Assembly: GCA_964499285.1 (NCBI GenBank)
Contig: CAZCLA010000002.1
Coordinates: 1 to 64,000, forward strand
Source: JAGFIY01 sp964499285
GTDB taxonomy: Bacteria > Bacteroidota > Ignavibacteria > Ignavibacteriales > Melioribacteraceae
Length of the DNA: 64,000 nt
Direction of reading: 5' to 3'
Under the pieces are notes generated by a model. The model worked only from the letters and a program-made list of their open reading frames with translations, was not told where the DNA came from and searched no databases. The position numbers and the translations under genes were made by a program. Within the stretch, counting starts at the first letter, position 1; each line of letters starts with the position of its first letter. Shown in pieces: positions 25,158 through 35,141 of this stretch.

Positions 25158-26702
25158 TTATTTTATGTGAATCGTAAAAACAATTGCCAAGTCATTATTT
25201 GTATCTGTCACCTTTACGGCTGCAGTTTGTCCCGAAGCACCGATTGCTCTAATTCTTGCTCGGCTGTCATCATTCTGAAATCTTTCAATTTCAATATTGC
25301 CGAAAATCACCGAAAAATCCTCCCATTCATAAACCGGTGGTAAATCTGCGAGATAAGTTACAACCTTAAATTCTTTTGTTTGTCCGCTGGTAATTTCAGC
25401 TTCGGTTATTCCCATCGGATTATCAGGTGAAGCATTTATGTAAATACCTTTCCTATCGGGATGATAAAAATCTTTGCTGTTGAAGGTTCCTTCGATAAAT
25501 GATGGAAAGGGATTATCTTTTATATACAGTTTTAAATTGTGATTGTTGTTTCCCTCTTTCGGACTTGAATAGTTAAGCCAGTAGAAACTGTTTGCGTATC
25601 TATCAATTTCTTCAATAATTATTTCAAATTTGTTTTGAAGATCGTACACATTATTAACAGTAAAGAAACCTGCATTGCCTAATGCTTCGAGAGTATCGGG
25701 ACTAATTTCCGGTCCGAGACCGACAGTATATACTCTTCTTCCGGCAACTGCTTCTAAAGCATCGTTCAGAGTGTATCTGCCTTGCGTATCCCTGCCGTCA
25801 GTAAAAAGCACAAGAATGCTTTGTGTAATTTCATCCACGGTTATTACATCTTCCATCACCTCGGTTCCGTCGATAACAGCTCCAAATAAATTTGTAGAAG
25901 GTGCACCAAGTCCATACTTATTCAATGCGCTTTGAAGTTCGGCTTTGCTTGAGGTAAAACCATTCGTCAACTCACGTGTGTTTGCAGAAAACTCATAAAT
26001 TGCAACCTGTTGTTTTTCGAGAATATTATCTATAAAAACGCTAGCTGCATTTCTGATCGAGTCAATCTGTCCTTCCAAACTTGTGCTGTTATCAAGCATC
26101 AAAACTGTTTTAAGTGTATATGGATTTTCATCGCGTTTACGAATCTTCATATTTGATTCACTAATTGGAATTTCGAGATCATTTTCGAGAAGTCTAAAAT
26201 CCGCAGTCGTCAAGTTATCAACACCTTGCCCGTCAAGATCAAGTACTTGAAAAAGAATATTAACAAAACTGGGCAGTTCAGTTTCAATAGCGTATTTAAT
26301 CATAACATAACCATCCTGAACGCTTCCCCTTGGTGCGGTTGAGAACTGCCAAATTGGACCATCTGCTTCCGAACCATCGGGATAAACTGCTGTAACTTTC
26401 CAATAATATGTTCTTCCGAAGTTTAAACCGACAACCGTCAGTTGATTATCCGGATGATTTACGGCTCTGATTGCGGGCGGGTTTTCTGTTGAAAGATATA
26501 CATCAAATTTTTCAGCTCCTTTTGCCTCCCATTCCAATGAAACTACCGACGGAAGTCCTGTCGCTCCGTTTGCCGGAGACGGAGAATGCGGAACAGCCGG
26601 ATCCGAAACTACCGGGTTTTCTTCATCGCTAAAACTGCAGCCGGATTGAAAGATGATCGCTGAAACAAACAATATATTGAACAGGAAAAATATTCTCTTC
26701 AT
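25158..26702 (-). CDS. lipoprotein with fibronectin-III-like and von Willebrand A domains
   Basis: A 514-residue surface or periplasmic lipoprotein: signal peptide with lipobox FQSGC (Cys about 22), an FN3-like domain (about 38-125, SPANGATGLPSVVSLEWE and GRTYYWKVTAVYPDGSEADG), a linker, then a VWA domain (about 190-370). The MIDAS motif DNSTS is intact, with ST and TDGRD completing the metal site. A C-terminal Ig-like region follows. VWA domains bind proteins through a divalent metal. No partner is evident; the Bat genes upstream also carry VWA domains. Confidence 0.85.
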   Translation of the reverse strand: MKRIFFLFNILFVSAIIFQSGCSFSDEENPVVSDPAVPHSPSPANGATGLPSVVSLEWEAKGAEKFDVYLSTENPPAIRAVNHPDNQLTVVGLNFGRTYYWKVTAVYPDGSEADGPIWQFSTAPRGSVQDGYVMIKYAIETELPSFVNILFQVLDLDGQGVDNLTTADFRLLENDLEIPISESNMKIRKRDENPYTLKTVLMLDNSTSLEGQIDSIRNAASVFIDNILEKQQVAIYEFSANTRELTNGFTSSKAELQSALNKYGLGAPSTNLFGAVIDGTEVMEDVITVDEITQSILVLFTDGRDTQGRYTLNDALEAVAGRRVYTVGLGPEISPDTLEALGNAGFFTVNNVYDLQNKFEIIIEEIDRYANSFYWLNYSSPKEGNNNHNLKLYIKDNPFPSFIEGTFNSKDFYHPDRKGIYINASPDNPMGITEAEITSGQTKEFKVVTYLADLPPVYEWEDFSVIFGNIEIERFQNDDSRARIRAIGASGQTAAVKVTDTNNDLAIVFTIHIK

Positions 26703-26776
26703 GGTTTTTCCATTTAAAATTCTTTATCGGATAAAGTTAATAAAAAGATGTCGAAAATTCACTTAAGATTATGTAA

Positions 26777-27904
26777 TCAAACAAGTTTCAGAGATTTTCT
26801 CAAGTTCTCTATATTCTGTTTTCTTCTTTCTATTGAAGGATGAGAATAGAAAAACCACTCAATTATCGGATGAGGATATCTGTCACTCAAATTTTGATCT
26901 GTAAGTTTTTCTAAAGTATTTATAAATGCTTCCGGTTTGTGCGTCATTTTTACTGCATAATCATCAGCTTGATATTCAAAGCGCCGGGAGATATAGTTCG
27001 TTATCGGTGTTTGAATGATTCCTAAAATCATTCCCCATAGCGCAAGCAGCGGAAGCGCATCTATTTGTGTAATTTCAGTAAAGTCAAAAACTTCCAGACT
27101 TGCTTCATAAAGCACAGAAAGTAGAAAAAAAGTTAAAAAGCTAGAGACTGTACCGATTGCTATATTTTTTATAATATGCTTGTGCTTATAATGACCAAAT
27201 TCATGAGCAAGAACTGTTTCGACTTCATCGTAATTATAGTTTTCCAAAAGTGTGTCGCCAAGTAAGACCCTTTTTGTTTTGCCAAGTCCGGTAAATGCAG
27301 CATTTGCTTTTTTTGTGTTTTTGCTCATATTGAATTGAAAAACGTTTTCAATTTTTAAGCCTGCTCCCAAAGCTAAATCCTTAATTCTGATTTTCAGCGA
27401 TTCATCTTCATATGGTGTAATTTTATAAAACAGAGGCATTATTAAGATCGGCACAATTTGAGCAAGCACAACTGATAGAATGAACATCAATATCGCAAAA
27501 GGAAGCCACCATAAATTTCCAAAATGATTTAAAACAAAATAAAACAGTAAAAGTATGGGAACGCCGATCACCGATCCGACAAGTGCTGCCTTAAGATTTT
27601 CCCAAATCCATGCTGCAAATGATTGATTTGAAAGCTGGTACTTGTGCTCCAAATAGAAATCAACATAATAATTTATAGGGAAAAATATAATTGATGAAAA
27701 GATTCCGATTAAAAAAACGTAAAATAAAAGTACGATGTACGGATTTTCTACAAAGTCCGAAATAAGGTCAACTAATTCTGAGCTGTATCCCAATACAATA
27801 AAAAGAAAAATCAACAAAAACAAAATAATTCCTTTACCGATCCCAAAGGCAAGTTTAATGTTATTGTATTTTTTTGCCCTAGAGTTATTTGCTGCGGTTT
27901 CCAT
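26777..27904 (-). CDS. M48 family membrane metalloprotease
   Basis: A 375-residue zinc protease with a CAAX-protease-1-type N-terminal membrane block (several helices in residues 15-180). The catalytic motif VLAHEFGHYKHKH supplies the HExxH zinc site, and the downstream FEYQADDYAV supplies the third ligand (Glu). Members degrade misfolded membrane proteins or process lipidated peptides. It overlaps the SH3/TPR Bat gene by 1 bp and ends the Bat operon, suggesting a shared membrane or envelope role. Confidence 0.92.
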   Translation of the reverse strand: METAANNSRAKKYNNIKLAFGIGKGIILFLLIFLFIVLGYSSELVDLISDFVENPYIVLLFYVFLIGIFSSIIFFPINYYVDFYLEHKYQLSNQSFAAWIWENLKAALVGSVIGVPILLLFYFVLNHFGNLWWLPFAILMFILSVVLAQIVPILIMPLFYKITPYEDESLKIRIKDLALGAGLKIENVFQFNMSKNTKKANAAFTGLGKTKRVLLGDTLLENYNYDEVETVLAHEFGHYKHKHIIKNIAIGTVSSFLTFFLLSVLYEASLEVFDFTEITQIDALPLLALWGMILGIIQTPITNYISRRFEYQADDYAVKMTHKPEAFINTLEKLTDQNLSDRYPHPIIEWFFYSHPSIERRKQNIENLRKSLKLV

Positions 27905-28665
27905 CAGATAATTTCAAGAGTTGTTTCGGGAAGCCATCCGACCTTGCCATCGGGAAGTTTAATTTCATACCAACCGTTAACAAAATTTTCAACCAAAAAC
28001 TTTACGCCTTCATGAATAATAAAAGCATCGTCACTTTTAGCCCCCGGTGACACTTTTGCTGCGGCAGAATTAGTTATTAGAATTGCATAATCATTAGAAT
28101 TTTCATGATTTATAGAAGCAGTCAACAAAAAAATACTAACAATAAAAAATCCTAAATTAATTCCCCCAATCATAAATGAAATTTGTTTAAGATGCTGGAC
28201 CTTTGTAAAGATCCAGAAGAGGCTGATGCCGAGAAGTGAAGTAAAAAGCAGAGCTGCAATAAAAGCCCAGCCTGTAACGCTGAATGCAGTCAAAGTTGTT
28301 TCCCACCAATCAAAAATAAATAGTTTGGGCACTTCCTTAATTCGATCTACGATCCGTGCATTTGCCACCGAAAGATTGAACTTTGTATCTTCATCATTCG
28401 GAGAAATTTTCAATGCTCTTTCATAATTCAATACGGCAAGCCCGATCTTGTTCATCTTAAAATAACAGTTGCCAATATTGTAATACAACTTTGACCCCGA
28501 ATAACCTTCGTGAGCTATTTCATTGTAGTATTTAAGCGCTTCGTCAAAATTTTCATTTTGATATGCATTATTGCCGCGTGAAAGTAAATCCTCAATACGC
28601 GAATCCTGCGCTGCCGAAACGCTTATCAGCATAAAAAATAAAACTACGATTAAAAGTTTTTGCAT
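27904..28665 (-). CDS. BatE-like TPR and SH3 domain protein
   Basis: A 253-residue protein with a signal peptide (about 1-19, SAAQ), two or three TPR units (GNNAYQNENFDEALKYYNEI and following, to about residue 100), two membrane helices (about 130-190) and a C-terminal bacterial SH3 domain (WYEIKLPDGKVGWLPE). This is the BatE architecture at the end of Bacteroidota Bat operons. It overlaps batD by 1 bp and the M48 gene by 1 bp. Confidence 0.84.
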   Translation of the reverse strand: MQKLLIVVLFFMLISVSAAQDSRIEDLLSRGNNAYQNENFDEALKYYNEIAHEGYSGSKLYYNIGNCYFKMNKIGLAVLNYERALKISPNDEDTKFNLSVANARIVDRIKEVPKLFIFDWWETTLTAFSVTGWAFIAALLFTSLLGISLFWIFTKVQHLKQISFMIGGINLGFFIVSIFLLTASINHENSNDYAILITNSAAAKVSPGAKSDDAFIIHEGVKFLVENFVNGWYEIKLPDGKVGWLPETTLEII

Positions 28666-30500
28666 TATCTTTTCTTCTTGTTGGAAATTGAATCATCAAG
28701 ATTTACGATCAACGTAAGAGTACTTTCATATAAAGCAGGAGCATCCTCCTCAACGCTTTTCTTTGGCGCAAACCTCGCAAATTCGCATTTATCCGAAATT
28801 CTCTTTAATTCATCAATAAGACCAAGATCGACTTTTAACTCGTTCAATCTTTCCGCAGCCTTATCGATTGTGAAATCTGCTTTTTGAATTTCTAATTTAT
28901 CTTCGAGATAACCAAACAACGCTTTTGAAATTTCCGTATAAAAATTTAAAAAGTTAGACGCATCAAGTTCTTTCTTTGCCAGTTTAAGTCTCTGACGAGC
29001 TTTTTTTTCAGCCTTTTGGAACTTAATTAGTTGAATGTTGCCGGATAGTTTATCGTGTCTAATTTTGATTCCTGCAATTACAATAAATGCAAACAAAGGA
29101 ATTATCAGCGAATACCAGAACCAAAATGGAAGTTTGGATTTATTTGATTTCTTTTCAATATCAAAACCTGTGGTTTTAATATATCTGATATCCTCGTTAA
29201 GAAGTTTAATATCCTCCTTGGAAAATCCTGATGAATAGTTTCTTTCATAACCGTCTTTAAGTTCCAGAACATTAATATTAAATGGTCCGGCGCTTTTTGT
29301 TACATATCTTCTTTGATTCGGGTTAAAATAAGAAAAATCGATTTCGGGAATTGTTTTCTCTCCCGGAATTCTGGGAACGAACAAATATTCAATTTGCTTC
29401 GAACCGCTTACAACATTTGACTTGGCTACATTTTCATTTATTTTCGGATCGTACTTTTCAAATCCAGCAGGAAGCTTTATTTCTGGAACTCCCAAAAGTT
29501 TTATGTTGCCTCTTCCCGAAAAATTGAGTGTAAGTGTAATTGACTCATTTGCTTTTACTTCAGTTGGGGATATTGAGGCTTTGAAATCAAAATCGCCCAC
29601 GGCACCGCTAAAATTATCAGGTTTGCCTGTTTCGGGAAGCTCCTTTACTGAAATTGTTAAACTATTCGAGACCGCATTAAAATCGACTGTTTCGACTCTA
29701 CCGAAAAAAGAATCATTGAAGAACTCATCAAAAATGCTGTTTGATTGCGGACGGCTTTTTCTTACTTGAACCGGAATTGTTAGTTCGAAAGGAGTAATTT
29801 CAAGCTCACCGGTCTGATTTGGGAAAAGTGCTGCTCTTTTTATTACCGCCGCCCTATATCTCTCTCCATTATACATTTCTACGTTGAAACCAATTGTATT
29901 AGACATGTCAAGATCTTCAGCCCAAAAACCTTTATAACTTGGAAGCTTGCTTATCTGCGGGGATGATATATTTAATTTAGTATAAAGTTTGTAAGTAACA
30001 GTGATCTGTTCGCCTTTATAAACATTTCTTTTATCAACTGTCGCTGTAATAAAAACATTTTTCTTCAGCTCGGCTTGTGAAATTTCACCGTCGTCAGATG
30101 TTTTACTTTGATTCTGTGATGATTGAACAACGTTGATTTTTATCGGTTCTGTTTGAAATTGAGAACCGTCGTAATTTAATTGTGCAGAACCTATTTCGTA
30201 TTCGCCGGTTGTTGGTGCAACTATAATATATGAGTATGTCAAACTTCCTGAAACATTCCCGTTTATGATTTGCATACTGCTCGATTGATTTGGACCGCTT
30301 AGTATTTTCATTCCCTTAAACGAAGGACCTCTAAAGCCCGAAGCTTTATTGATATCAGCATTGTTCAGTGTAAAGTAAACTTGAAACCTTTCGTTCTGAC
30401 CTACTGTTGTTCTGTCTACACTGGCTTCAAATTTCTGCGCGAAAATTTGTCCGGAAATTAAAGCTGCTAGAAAAACAATATTTCTAATAAAATTTTTCAT
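28665..30500 (-). CDS. batD: BatD-like oxygen-tolerance protein
   Basis: A 611-residue protein with a signal peptide (about 1-21, IFAQ), a long extracytoplasmic region of repeated Ig-like strands, and one membrane helix near residue 455-475 (FWFWYSLIIPLFAFIVIAG). A basic helical cytoplasmic tail follows. This matches BatD (DUF/BatD family) of the aerotolerance operon. It lies between batC (8 bp) and the BatE-like gene. Its exact biochemical role is not established in the family. Confidence 0.9.
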   Translation of the reverse strand: MKNFIRNIVFLAALISGQIFAQKFEASVDRTTVGQNERFQVYFTLNNADINKASGFRGPSFKGMKILSGPNQSSSMQIINGNVSGSLTYSYIIVAPTTGEYEIGSAQLNYDGSQFQTEPIKINVVQSSQNQSKTSDDGEISQAELKKNVFITATVDKRNVYKGEQITVTYKLYTKLNISSPQISKLPSYKGFWAEDLDMSNTIGFNVEMYNGERYRAAVIKRAALFPNQTGELEITPFELTIPVQVRKSRPQSNSIFDEFFNDSFFGRVETVDFNAVSNSLTISVKELPETGKPDNFSGAVGDFDFKASISPTEVKANESITLTLNFSGRGNIKLLGVPEIKLPAGFEKYDPKINENVAKSNVVSGSKQIEYLFVPRIPGEKTIPEIDFSYFNPNQRRYVTKSAGPFNINVLELKDGYERNYSSGFSKEDIKLLNEDIRYIKTTGFDIEKKSNKSKLPFWFWYSLIIPLFAFIVIAGIKIRHDKLSGNIQLIKFQKAEKKARQRLKLAKKELDASNFLNFYTEISKALFGYLEDKLEIQKADFTIDKAAERLNELKVDLGLIDELKRISDKCEFARFAPKKSVEEDAPALYESTLTLIVNLDDSISNKKKR

Positions 30501-30508
30501 TCAATCTA

Positions 30509-31285
30509 TTACCAGTCTTTTTCTTTTTTTACTGCTTTACCTTTAGCCTTTCGAAGTTTTTTCTGTAAATCCGATTCATTGTTTTTTAATGCTTCCAATA
30601 TTCTTTGAGCCTCTTCTTTGGAAATTTGTTCCTTGGGCTGCGGCTGTTGCTGCTGTTGCTCTTGTTTCTGATCTTGATCTTGATTCTGCTTTTGGTTTTG
30701 TTGATTTTGATCTTGCTGATCTTTTTGATCTTGATTTTGCTGGTCCTGCTGATCTTTATTCTGTTGTTGATCTTTGTTCTGATCCTGATTTTGGTCTTGG
30801 TTCTGATCCTTGTTTTGATCTTGGTTCTGATCTTGATTTTGGTTTTGGTTCTGCTGCTGATTTTTCATCTTCAGGGCGTAGGAAAGATTATATTTTGTTT
30901 CAATATCATTAGGATTAAGCTTAAGCGAATTTTTATACGCCTCAATACTTTCATCAAGTTTCTGTTGTTTAAGCAAAGAATTTCCTATGTTATGAAAAAC
31001 TTTAGCTCTTTGATAATCATCCTCAGTCAGAACCGAAGCATTTTTAAAAGCCTGAATAGCCTCATCATATTTTTGTTGTTTGTATAGTGCATCACCAATA
31101 TTGAAATGTGCATTAAAGTTTTCGAACTCTTTCTCGATTCCTTTTTTAAAGTTTGATTCGGCATCTGCAAACCGATCCGATTCATAAAACTCAACTCCTT
31201 CATTTACAAGTGATCGCAAACTTTGTGAGTTTATGGTTGATACCGCAATCACTAAAAAGAAAATTATTTGTATCCTCCTAATCAT
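30509..31285 (-). CDS. batC: BatC-like TPR protein with Q/N/D-rich repeat tail
   Basis: A protein of about 258 residues with a signal peptide (to about residue 21, INSQ) and at least three TPR units (GDALYKQQKYDEAIQAF, GNSLLKQQKLDESIEAYK). A low-complexity stretch of about 75 residues follows, built almost only from Q, N, D and K in NQDQ/NKDQ steps, with a basic C-terminal helix. TPR plus low complexity is typical of BatC. The ATG at 31285 is preferred over the GTG at 31288. The repeat makes a long spurious open frame on the opposite strand. Confidence 0.87.
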   Translation of the reverse strand: MIRRIQIIFFLVIAVSTINSQSLRSLVNEGVEFYESDRFADAESNFKKGIEKEFENFNAHFNIGDALYKQQKYDEAIQAFKNASVLTEDDYQRAKVFHNIGNSLLKQQKLDESIEAYKNSLKLNPNDIETKYNLSYALKMKNQQQNQNQNQDQNQDQNKDQNQDQNQDQNKDQQQNKDQQDQQNQDQKDQQDQNQQNQKQNQDQDQKQEQQQQQPQPKEQISKEEAQRILEALKNNESDLQKKLRKAKGKAVKKEKDW

Positions 31286-31293
31286 CACATCCC

Positions 31294-32328
31294 CTACTTT
31301 GAAACTTTGTTTAATTTTAGAAGCAGCATCGATTTTTTGTTCGAGATAAAAAATTCAAGAACCAATAGTAGAAAAGCCGGAATTAAAAAATAATAATATC
31401 GATCCTCATATTCCGTTATCTTTGTTGCCCCAAATTCTGTTGCTTCAAGTTCTGCAAGATCATTATATATTTTTTCCAATTCATCATCGGTATTTGTTCC
31501 ACGATAATATCCACCGTTTCCTACGATTGCAATTTCCTTTAAAGTTGCTTCATCAAGTTTTGTTAATACGACATTTCCTTGTCTGTCCTTCTTATAACCC
31601 GATTTATTCCCGGATTCATTATAAAGAGGTATTGGTTCGCCCGTTGTTGATCCTAATCCAATCGTGTAGGTTTGAATTCCTTTGCTCACCGCATCCTCAA
31701 TCATCGGCATTAATTCTCCTTCATGATCTTCACCATCAGTGATAACAATTATTGCTTTTTTTGTCTCCTCGTCCTGCTTGAAAGAACGGACAGCCAATTC
31801 TATTGAAGCTCCAATAGCAGTGCCTTGCTGAGGGACAGTATTAAAATCGACTGCTGACAGAAAAAGATTTGCTGCTGCGTAGTCAGTAGTCAACGGAAAC
31901 TGAATGTATGGTTTGCCGGCAAATACAATTAAACCAATTCTATCTCCTTGAAGTCTGCGAATAAGTTTCGATATTTCATGTTTTGCTTTTTCGAGACGGT
32001 TGGGTTTAATGTCCTCAGCCCGCATGCTGTTCGAAACATCAAGTAATATGAAAACGTCAATACCAACTTGTTTTACTTCTTCTATTTTTGTACCGATCTG
32101 CGGATTAGCTAAGGAAAATATTATTAAAACTGCTGCGCTTACAAGAAGCGAATATTTAAGTAAATTCTTCAATCGACTTCTTAAAGGGAAAAGAACTGAA
32201 TGCATTTTCTTATTTGCAAAACCAAGGAGAGATTTTGCAGTTTTTCTCTGAGTGTACCAAACTAAAAAGATCAAGATCGGAATAAGATAAAGTAGATTCA
32301 AATATTCTATGTGTGCGAACCTAAACAT
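31294..32328 (-). CDS. batB: BatB-like VWA membrane protein
   Basis: A 344-residue protein with two N-terminal membrane helices, a VWA domain (about residues 85-290) with MIDAS DVSNS, LTTDYAAANLFL and ITDGEDHEG, and a C-terminal membrane helix. It is paralogous to the BatA-like gene immediately upstream, sharing AEDIKPNRLEKAK/AEDFKPNRLDAAK. Bat proteins form a membrane-anchored VWA complex acting with a MoxR ATPase. Confidence 0.92.
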   Translation of the reverse strand: MFRFAHIEYLNLLYLIPILIFLVWYTQRKTAKSLLGFANKKMHSVLFPLRSRLKNLLKYSLLVSAAVLIIFSLANPQIGTKIEEVKQVGIDVFILLDVSNSMRAEDIKPNRLEKAKHEISKLIRRLQGDRIGLIVFAGKPYIQFPLTTDYAAANLFLSAVDFNTVPQQGTAIGASIELAVRSFKQDEETKKAIIVITDGEDHEGELMPMIEDAVSKGIQTYTIGLGSTTGEPIPLYNESGNKSGYKKDRQGNVVLTKLDEATLKEIAIVGNGGYYRGTNTDDELEKIYNDLAELEATEFGATKITEYEDRYYYFLIPAFLLLVLEFFISNKKSMLLLKLNKVSK

Positions 32329-33324
32329 TTACGGAAGCCTTCTTAAAAATGTACGTGATAAAATCATCTCAATAAAAAGAAAAAGAAAACCTAGTCCCGC
32401 CCAGGAATAAAATAATTCTTTAGCTGTTCTATACGACGTAATTTCAACGCGAGTCTTTTCCATTTTATCGATTTCGGAGTAAATTTCCTCAAGCTTTTTG
32501 TTGCTTGTAGCTCTGAAATATTTTCCACCTGTAATGTCCGAAATCTGGTTTAAAAGTTTCTCATCAATTTCGACTGGGACCATCTGATATCTAACTCCAA
32601 AAGGAGTATTAAACGGATAAGGAGCTTCACCCAAGGTTCCCACTCCTACCGTGTAAACTCTGATACCAAATTTCTCTGCAATTTGAGCGGCAGTTATGGG
32701 GTCGATCTCCCCTCTATTATTAACTCCATCCGTCAATAAAATCATTGTTTTACTTTTTGCTTCACTGTCTTTAAGTCTATTTACACCGTTTGCAATTGCA
32801 GTTCCGATTGCTGTTCCATCCTCAAGCATCCCGCTTTGTATATCTCTTAAAAGATTTCGCAGCACTGAATAATCAATTGTAAGTGGACATTGTGTAAAAC
32901 TTTCTCCCGCAAACACAACAAGTCCAATTTTATCTGTTGTTCTGCCAGCGATGAATTCATCTATCACGTTCTTTGCTGCATCGAGACGGTTTGGTTTAAA
33001 ATCTTCGGCAAGCATACTGCCGGAGATATCAAGAAGCATAACTATATCAATACCTTCCGTATAAACATTTTCCCCGCTTGAGAAGGTTTGAGGTCTTGCA
33101 AGAGCAACAATAATTACCGCCAATGCTAAACCTCTAAGGACAGCCGGAAGGTGAACTAGTCTTTCTCTCAATGTCGGTTGAACTCCTTCAAAAAACTTGA
33201 GCGAAGAATAGGTTATATCGGTAGATGCTGATTTATGTTTTTTCCAGTACCATATTCCAATCAGAGGAATAATCGCTAAGCAATAAAGCATAAACGGATA
33301 AGCGAATGTTATATCATCAAACAT
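32329..33324 (-). CDS. batA: BatA-like VWA membrane protein
   Basis: A protein of about 331 residues with N-terminal membrane helices, a VWA domain with MIDAS DISGS, LTIDYSVLRNLL and LTDGVNNRGEIDP, and a C-terminal helix (FYSWAGLGFLFLFIEMIL). GGAGG sits a few bases before the ATG at 33324 (MFDDITF), which is chosen over an in-frame codon 18 bp earlier. It abuts batB with no gap and overlaps the upstream gene by 8 bp. Confidence 0.92.
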   Translation of the reverse strand: MFDDITFAYPFMLYCLAIIPLIGIWYWKKHKSASTDITYSSLKFFEGVQPTLRERLVHLPAVLRGLALAVIIVALARPQTFSSGENVYTEGIDIVMLLDISGSMLAEDFKPNRLDAAKNVIDEFIAGRTTDKIGLVVFAGESFTQCPLTIDYSVLRNLLRDIQSGMLEDGTAIGTAIANGVNRLKDSEAKSKTMILLTDGVNNRGEIDPITAAQIAEKFGIRVYTVGVGTLGEAPYPFNTPFGVRYQMVPVEIDEKLLNQISDITGGKYFRATSNKKLEEIYSEIDKMEKTRVEITSYRTAKELFYSWAGLGFLFLFIEMILSRTFLRRLP

Positions 33325-34264
33325 TTGCCTCCTCCGCTTCAATCAGTTCTTCCTTAACTCTTGTGTTTTCAACAATTTGATAAGCTTGTTTCATCATCTC
33401 TTCGTTTACACTTGGCATCGGAACAAACTTTGCAAATTTCACGAGATCTGCATTCGAGAAAAATTCTTCTGCATTATTCAAGAGATTAGAATTACCGTAC
33501 ATGTTCAATTTTTCCAAAATTTCGTTTGAGGTCATTTCAAGCGCTAAAAATCCAAAACGAGCTTCGAAATAACGCCTAATAATCTCGGTTATTTCAGAGT
33601 GATATTCTTTTATCTTTCCCTGCTGCCAAAGCTTTTTTGATTCGAGTGCATTCAAAGCACTTAAAGCAATTTTATGAGGAGGAATTTTAACGACAACCTT
33701 TTCGGGAAGTTTTAATTTATGTTTCTTCCGATAATATCGAATAATAAAATATGCGGCGGAGGCGGCTATCAAAACTATTAGAAAAATAATTCCCCAAAAA
33801 AGCCAATCGAAAGGAATCATTTGAGGATCTTTTACGTCGCGAATATCTTCTTCCGGATTTACATCAAGGGTTTTAACAAGTAAAGTTACCGGATTGACGC
33901 GTACAGCTTTCGGAATAGGATCGCCCGCAATCGTATATTCTATCATAAATGGAGGAGTTGTCACGTCCGTCGAATCATATTTGGAGAAAATATATTTGCG
34001 CACTTCTTTTATTCTTCCGCCAACTTCATACTTTTCGGAAGGAAGTTCTTTTATGTACTCGAGAGTCGTTATTGAGTCTTTTACTGAAGGTATGATAAGA
34101 TTTTGATTTTGATCATACTCGATATTGAGTATATATGTAATATAATCGCCTACTTTATACTCTGCAGAATCTGTATTTGCTTGAACGATCGGCTTCTGCG
34201 CAAAGAGGTTAAAAGAGTTGAGTAAAATAATAGCAACAGTAATATTTATAAACCTTTTTACCAA
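33317..34264 (-). CDS. Bat-operon membrane protein, DUF4381-like
   Basis: A 315-residue protein with a signal peptide (to LFAQ, about residue 23), an extracytoplasmic Ig-like domain, one membrane helix (about 150-172, WLFWGIIFLIVLIAASAAYFI) and a cytoplasmic domain. The layout resembles the DUF4381-type gene often found between the DUF58 and batA genes. It overlaps both neighbours. Its role is presumed to be in assembling the MoxR-VWA complex; no catalytic motif is visible. Confidence 0.75.
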   Translation of the reverse strand: MVKRFINITVAIILLNSFNLFAQKPIVQANTDSAEYKVGDYITYILNIEYDQNQNLIIPSVKDSITTLEYIKELPSEKYEVGGRIKEVRKYIFSKYDSTDVTTPPFMIEYTIAGDPIPKAVRVNPVTLLVKTLDVNPEEDIRDVKDPQMIPFDWLFWGIIFLIVLIAASAAYFIIRYYRKKHKLKLPEKVVVKIPPHKIALSALNALESKKLWQQGKIKEYHSEITEIIRRYFEARFGFLALEMTSNEILEKLNMYGNSNLLNNAEEFFSNADLVKFAKFVPMPSVNEEMMKQAYQIVENTRVKEELIEAEEANV

Positions 34265-35133
34265 CGTCTTTCCCTCAACTTAAAAAAGTCAACAAGCGGT
34301 TTAATATACGATTGAGAAACATCAACATTTATCGAATCAATTCTGCCGGATATGAAAAGCGAACGGCGGTCTTCGTTTCTTGTTTTTATATAGCTAAAAA
34401 ACCAATCCCTAACAGTTTTACTGCTTGAATCAATAAATCTGATTTCATTTGTTTCTGCATCTCTAAATTTTATTAATCCCGCTTTAGGAAGGTCCTTCTC
34501 GCGGGGATCATCAAGAACAATTCCTATTAAATCATGTTTTTTGCCTACAATACGAATGATTTTATCATATCCTTCATCGATAAAATCGGAAATAAGAAAC
34601 GCAATACTTTTTTTCTTTATCGTATGATTAAAATATTCAAGAACGCTTTTTAAGTTTGTGCTGTTCCCTCTCGGTTCAAATGAAAGTAATTCTCTAATGA
34701 TTCTAAGAACGTGGCTTTTTCCTTTTCTAGGGGGAACAAATTTCTCTATCTGATCCGTAAATAAAACTAATCCGACCTTGTCATTGTTTTTCATTGCTGA
34801 AAATGCAAGAATTGCGCTTAATTCAGCAGCAATTCTTTGTTTGGTTTTTTCAACACTTCCGAAAAGAAGAGAACCGCTCAAATCTACTAGTAGCATAACC
34901 GTAAGTTCGCGTTCTTCTTCAAATATTTTAACAAACGGATGCCCAAATCTCGCCGTTACATTCCAATCGATGTTTCTAATATCATCACCGGGCTGGTATT
35001 CACGAACCTCTGAAAACTCCATCCCTCTTCCTTTGAAGACTGAATGGTACTCGCCTGAGAAGACTTCGTTGACTAGTCCGCGCGTTTTAATTTCGATTTG
35101 TCTTACTTGTTTTAAAAGATCTTTAGTGAGCAT
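34258..35133 (-). CDS. DUF58 domain protein of the MoxR-Bat operon
   Basis: A 291-residue soluble DUF58 protein. The family signature GRGMEFSEVREYQPGDDIRNIDWNVTAR is present in pieces, followed by a VWA-like fold with LLVDLSGSL (MIDAS) and FLISDFIDEGYD. DUF58 proteins work with MoxR AAA+ ATPases as adaptor or substrate. It begins 8 bp after moxR and overlaps the following gene by 7 bp. Confidence 0.92.
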   Translation of the reverse strand: MLTKDLLKQVRQIEIKTRGLVNEVFSGEYHSVFKGRGMEFSEVREYQPGDDIRNIDWNVTARFGHPFVKIFEEERELTVMLLVDLSGSLLFGSVEKTKQRIAAELSAILAFSAMKNNDKVGLVLFTDQIEKFVPPRKGKSHVLRIIRELLSFEPRGNSTNLKSVLEYFNHTIKKKSIAFLISDFIDEGYDKIIRIVGKKHDLIGIVLDDPREKDLPKAGLIKFRDAETNEIRFIDSSSKTVRDWFFSYIKTRNEDRRSLFISGRIDSINVDVSQSYIKPLVDFFKLRERRW

Positions 35134-35141
35134 TTTATCTA

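Noticed and set aside
25726..25733. GTATATAC, matching the GTMTAKAC operator consensus
   Set aside because: It lies inside the VWA lipoprotein gene, lacks the TTG/CAA flanks and the promoter geometry of the three regulon sites, and is expected by chance in AT-rich DNA.
30605..31087. Long leucine/isoleucine- and aspartate-rich open frames on the plus strand opposite batC
   Set aside because: They are shadows of the Q/N/D-rich repeat codons read in other frames, with no ribosome site or family resemblance.
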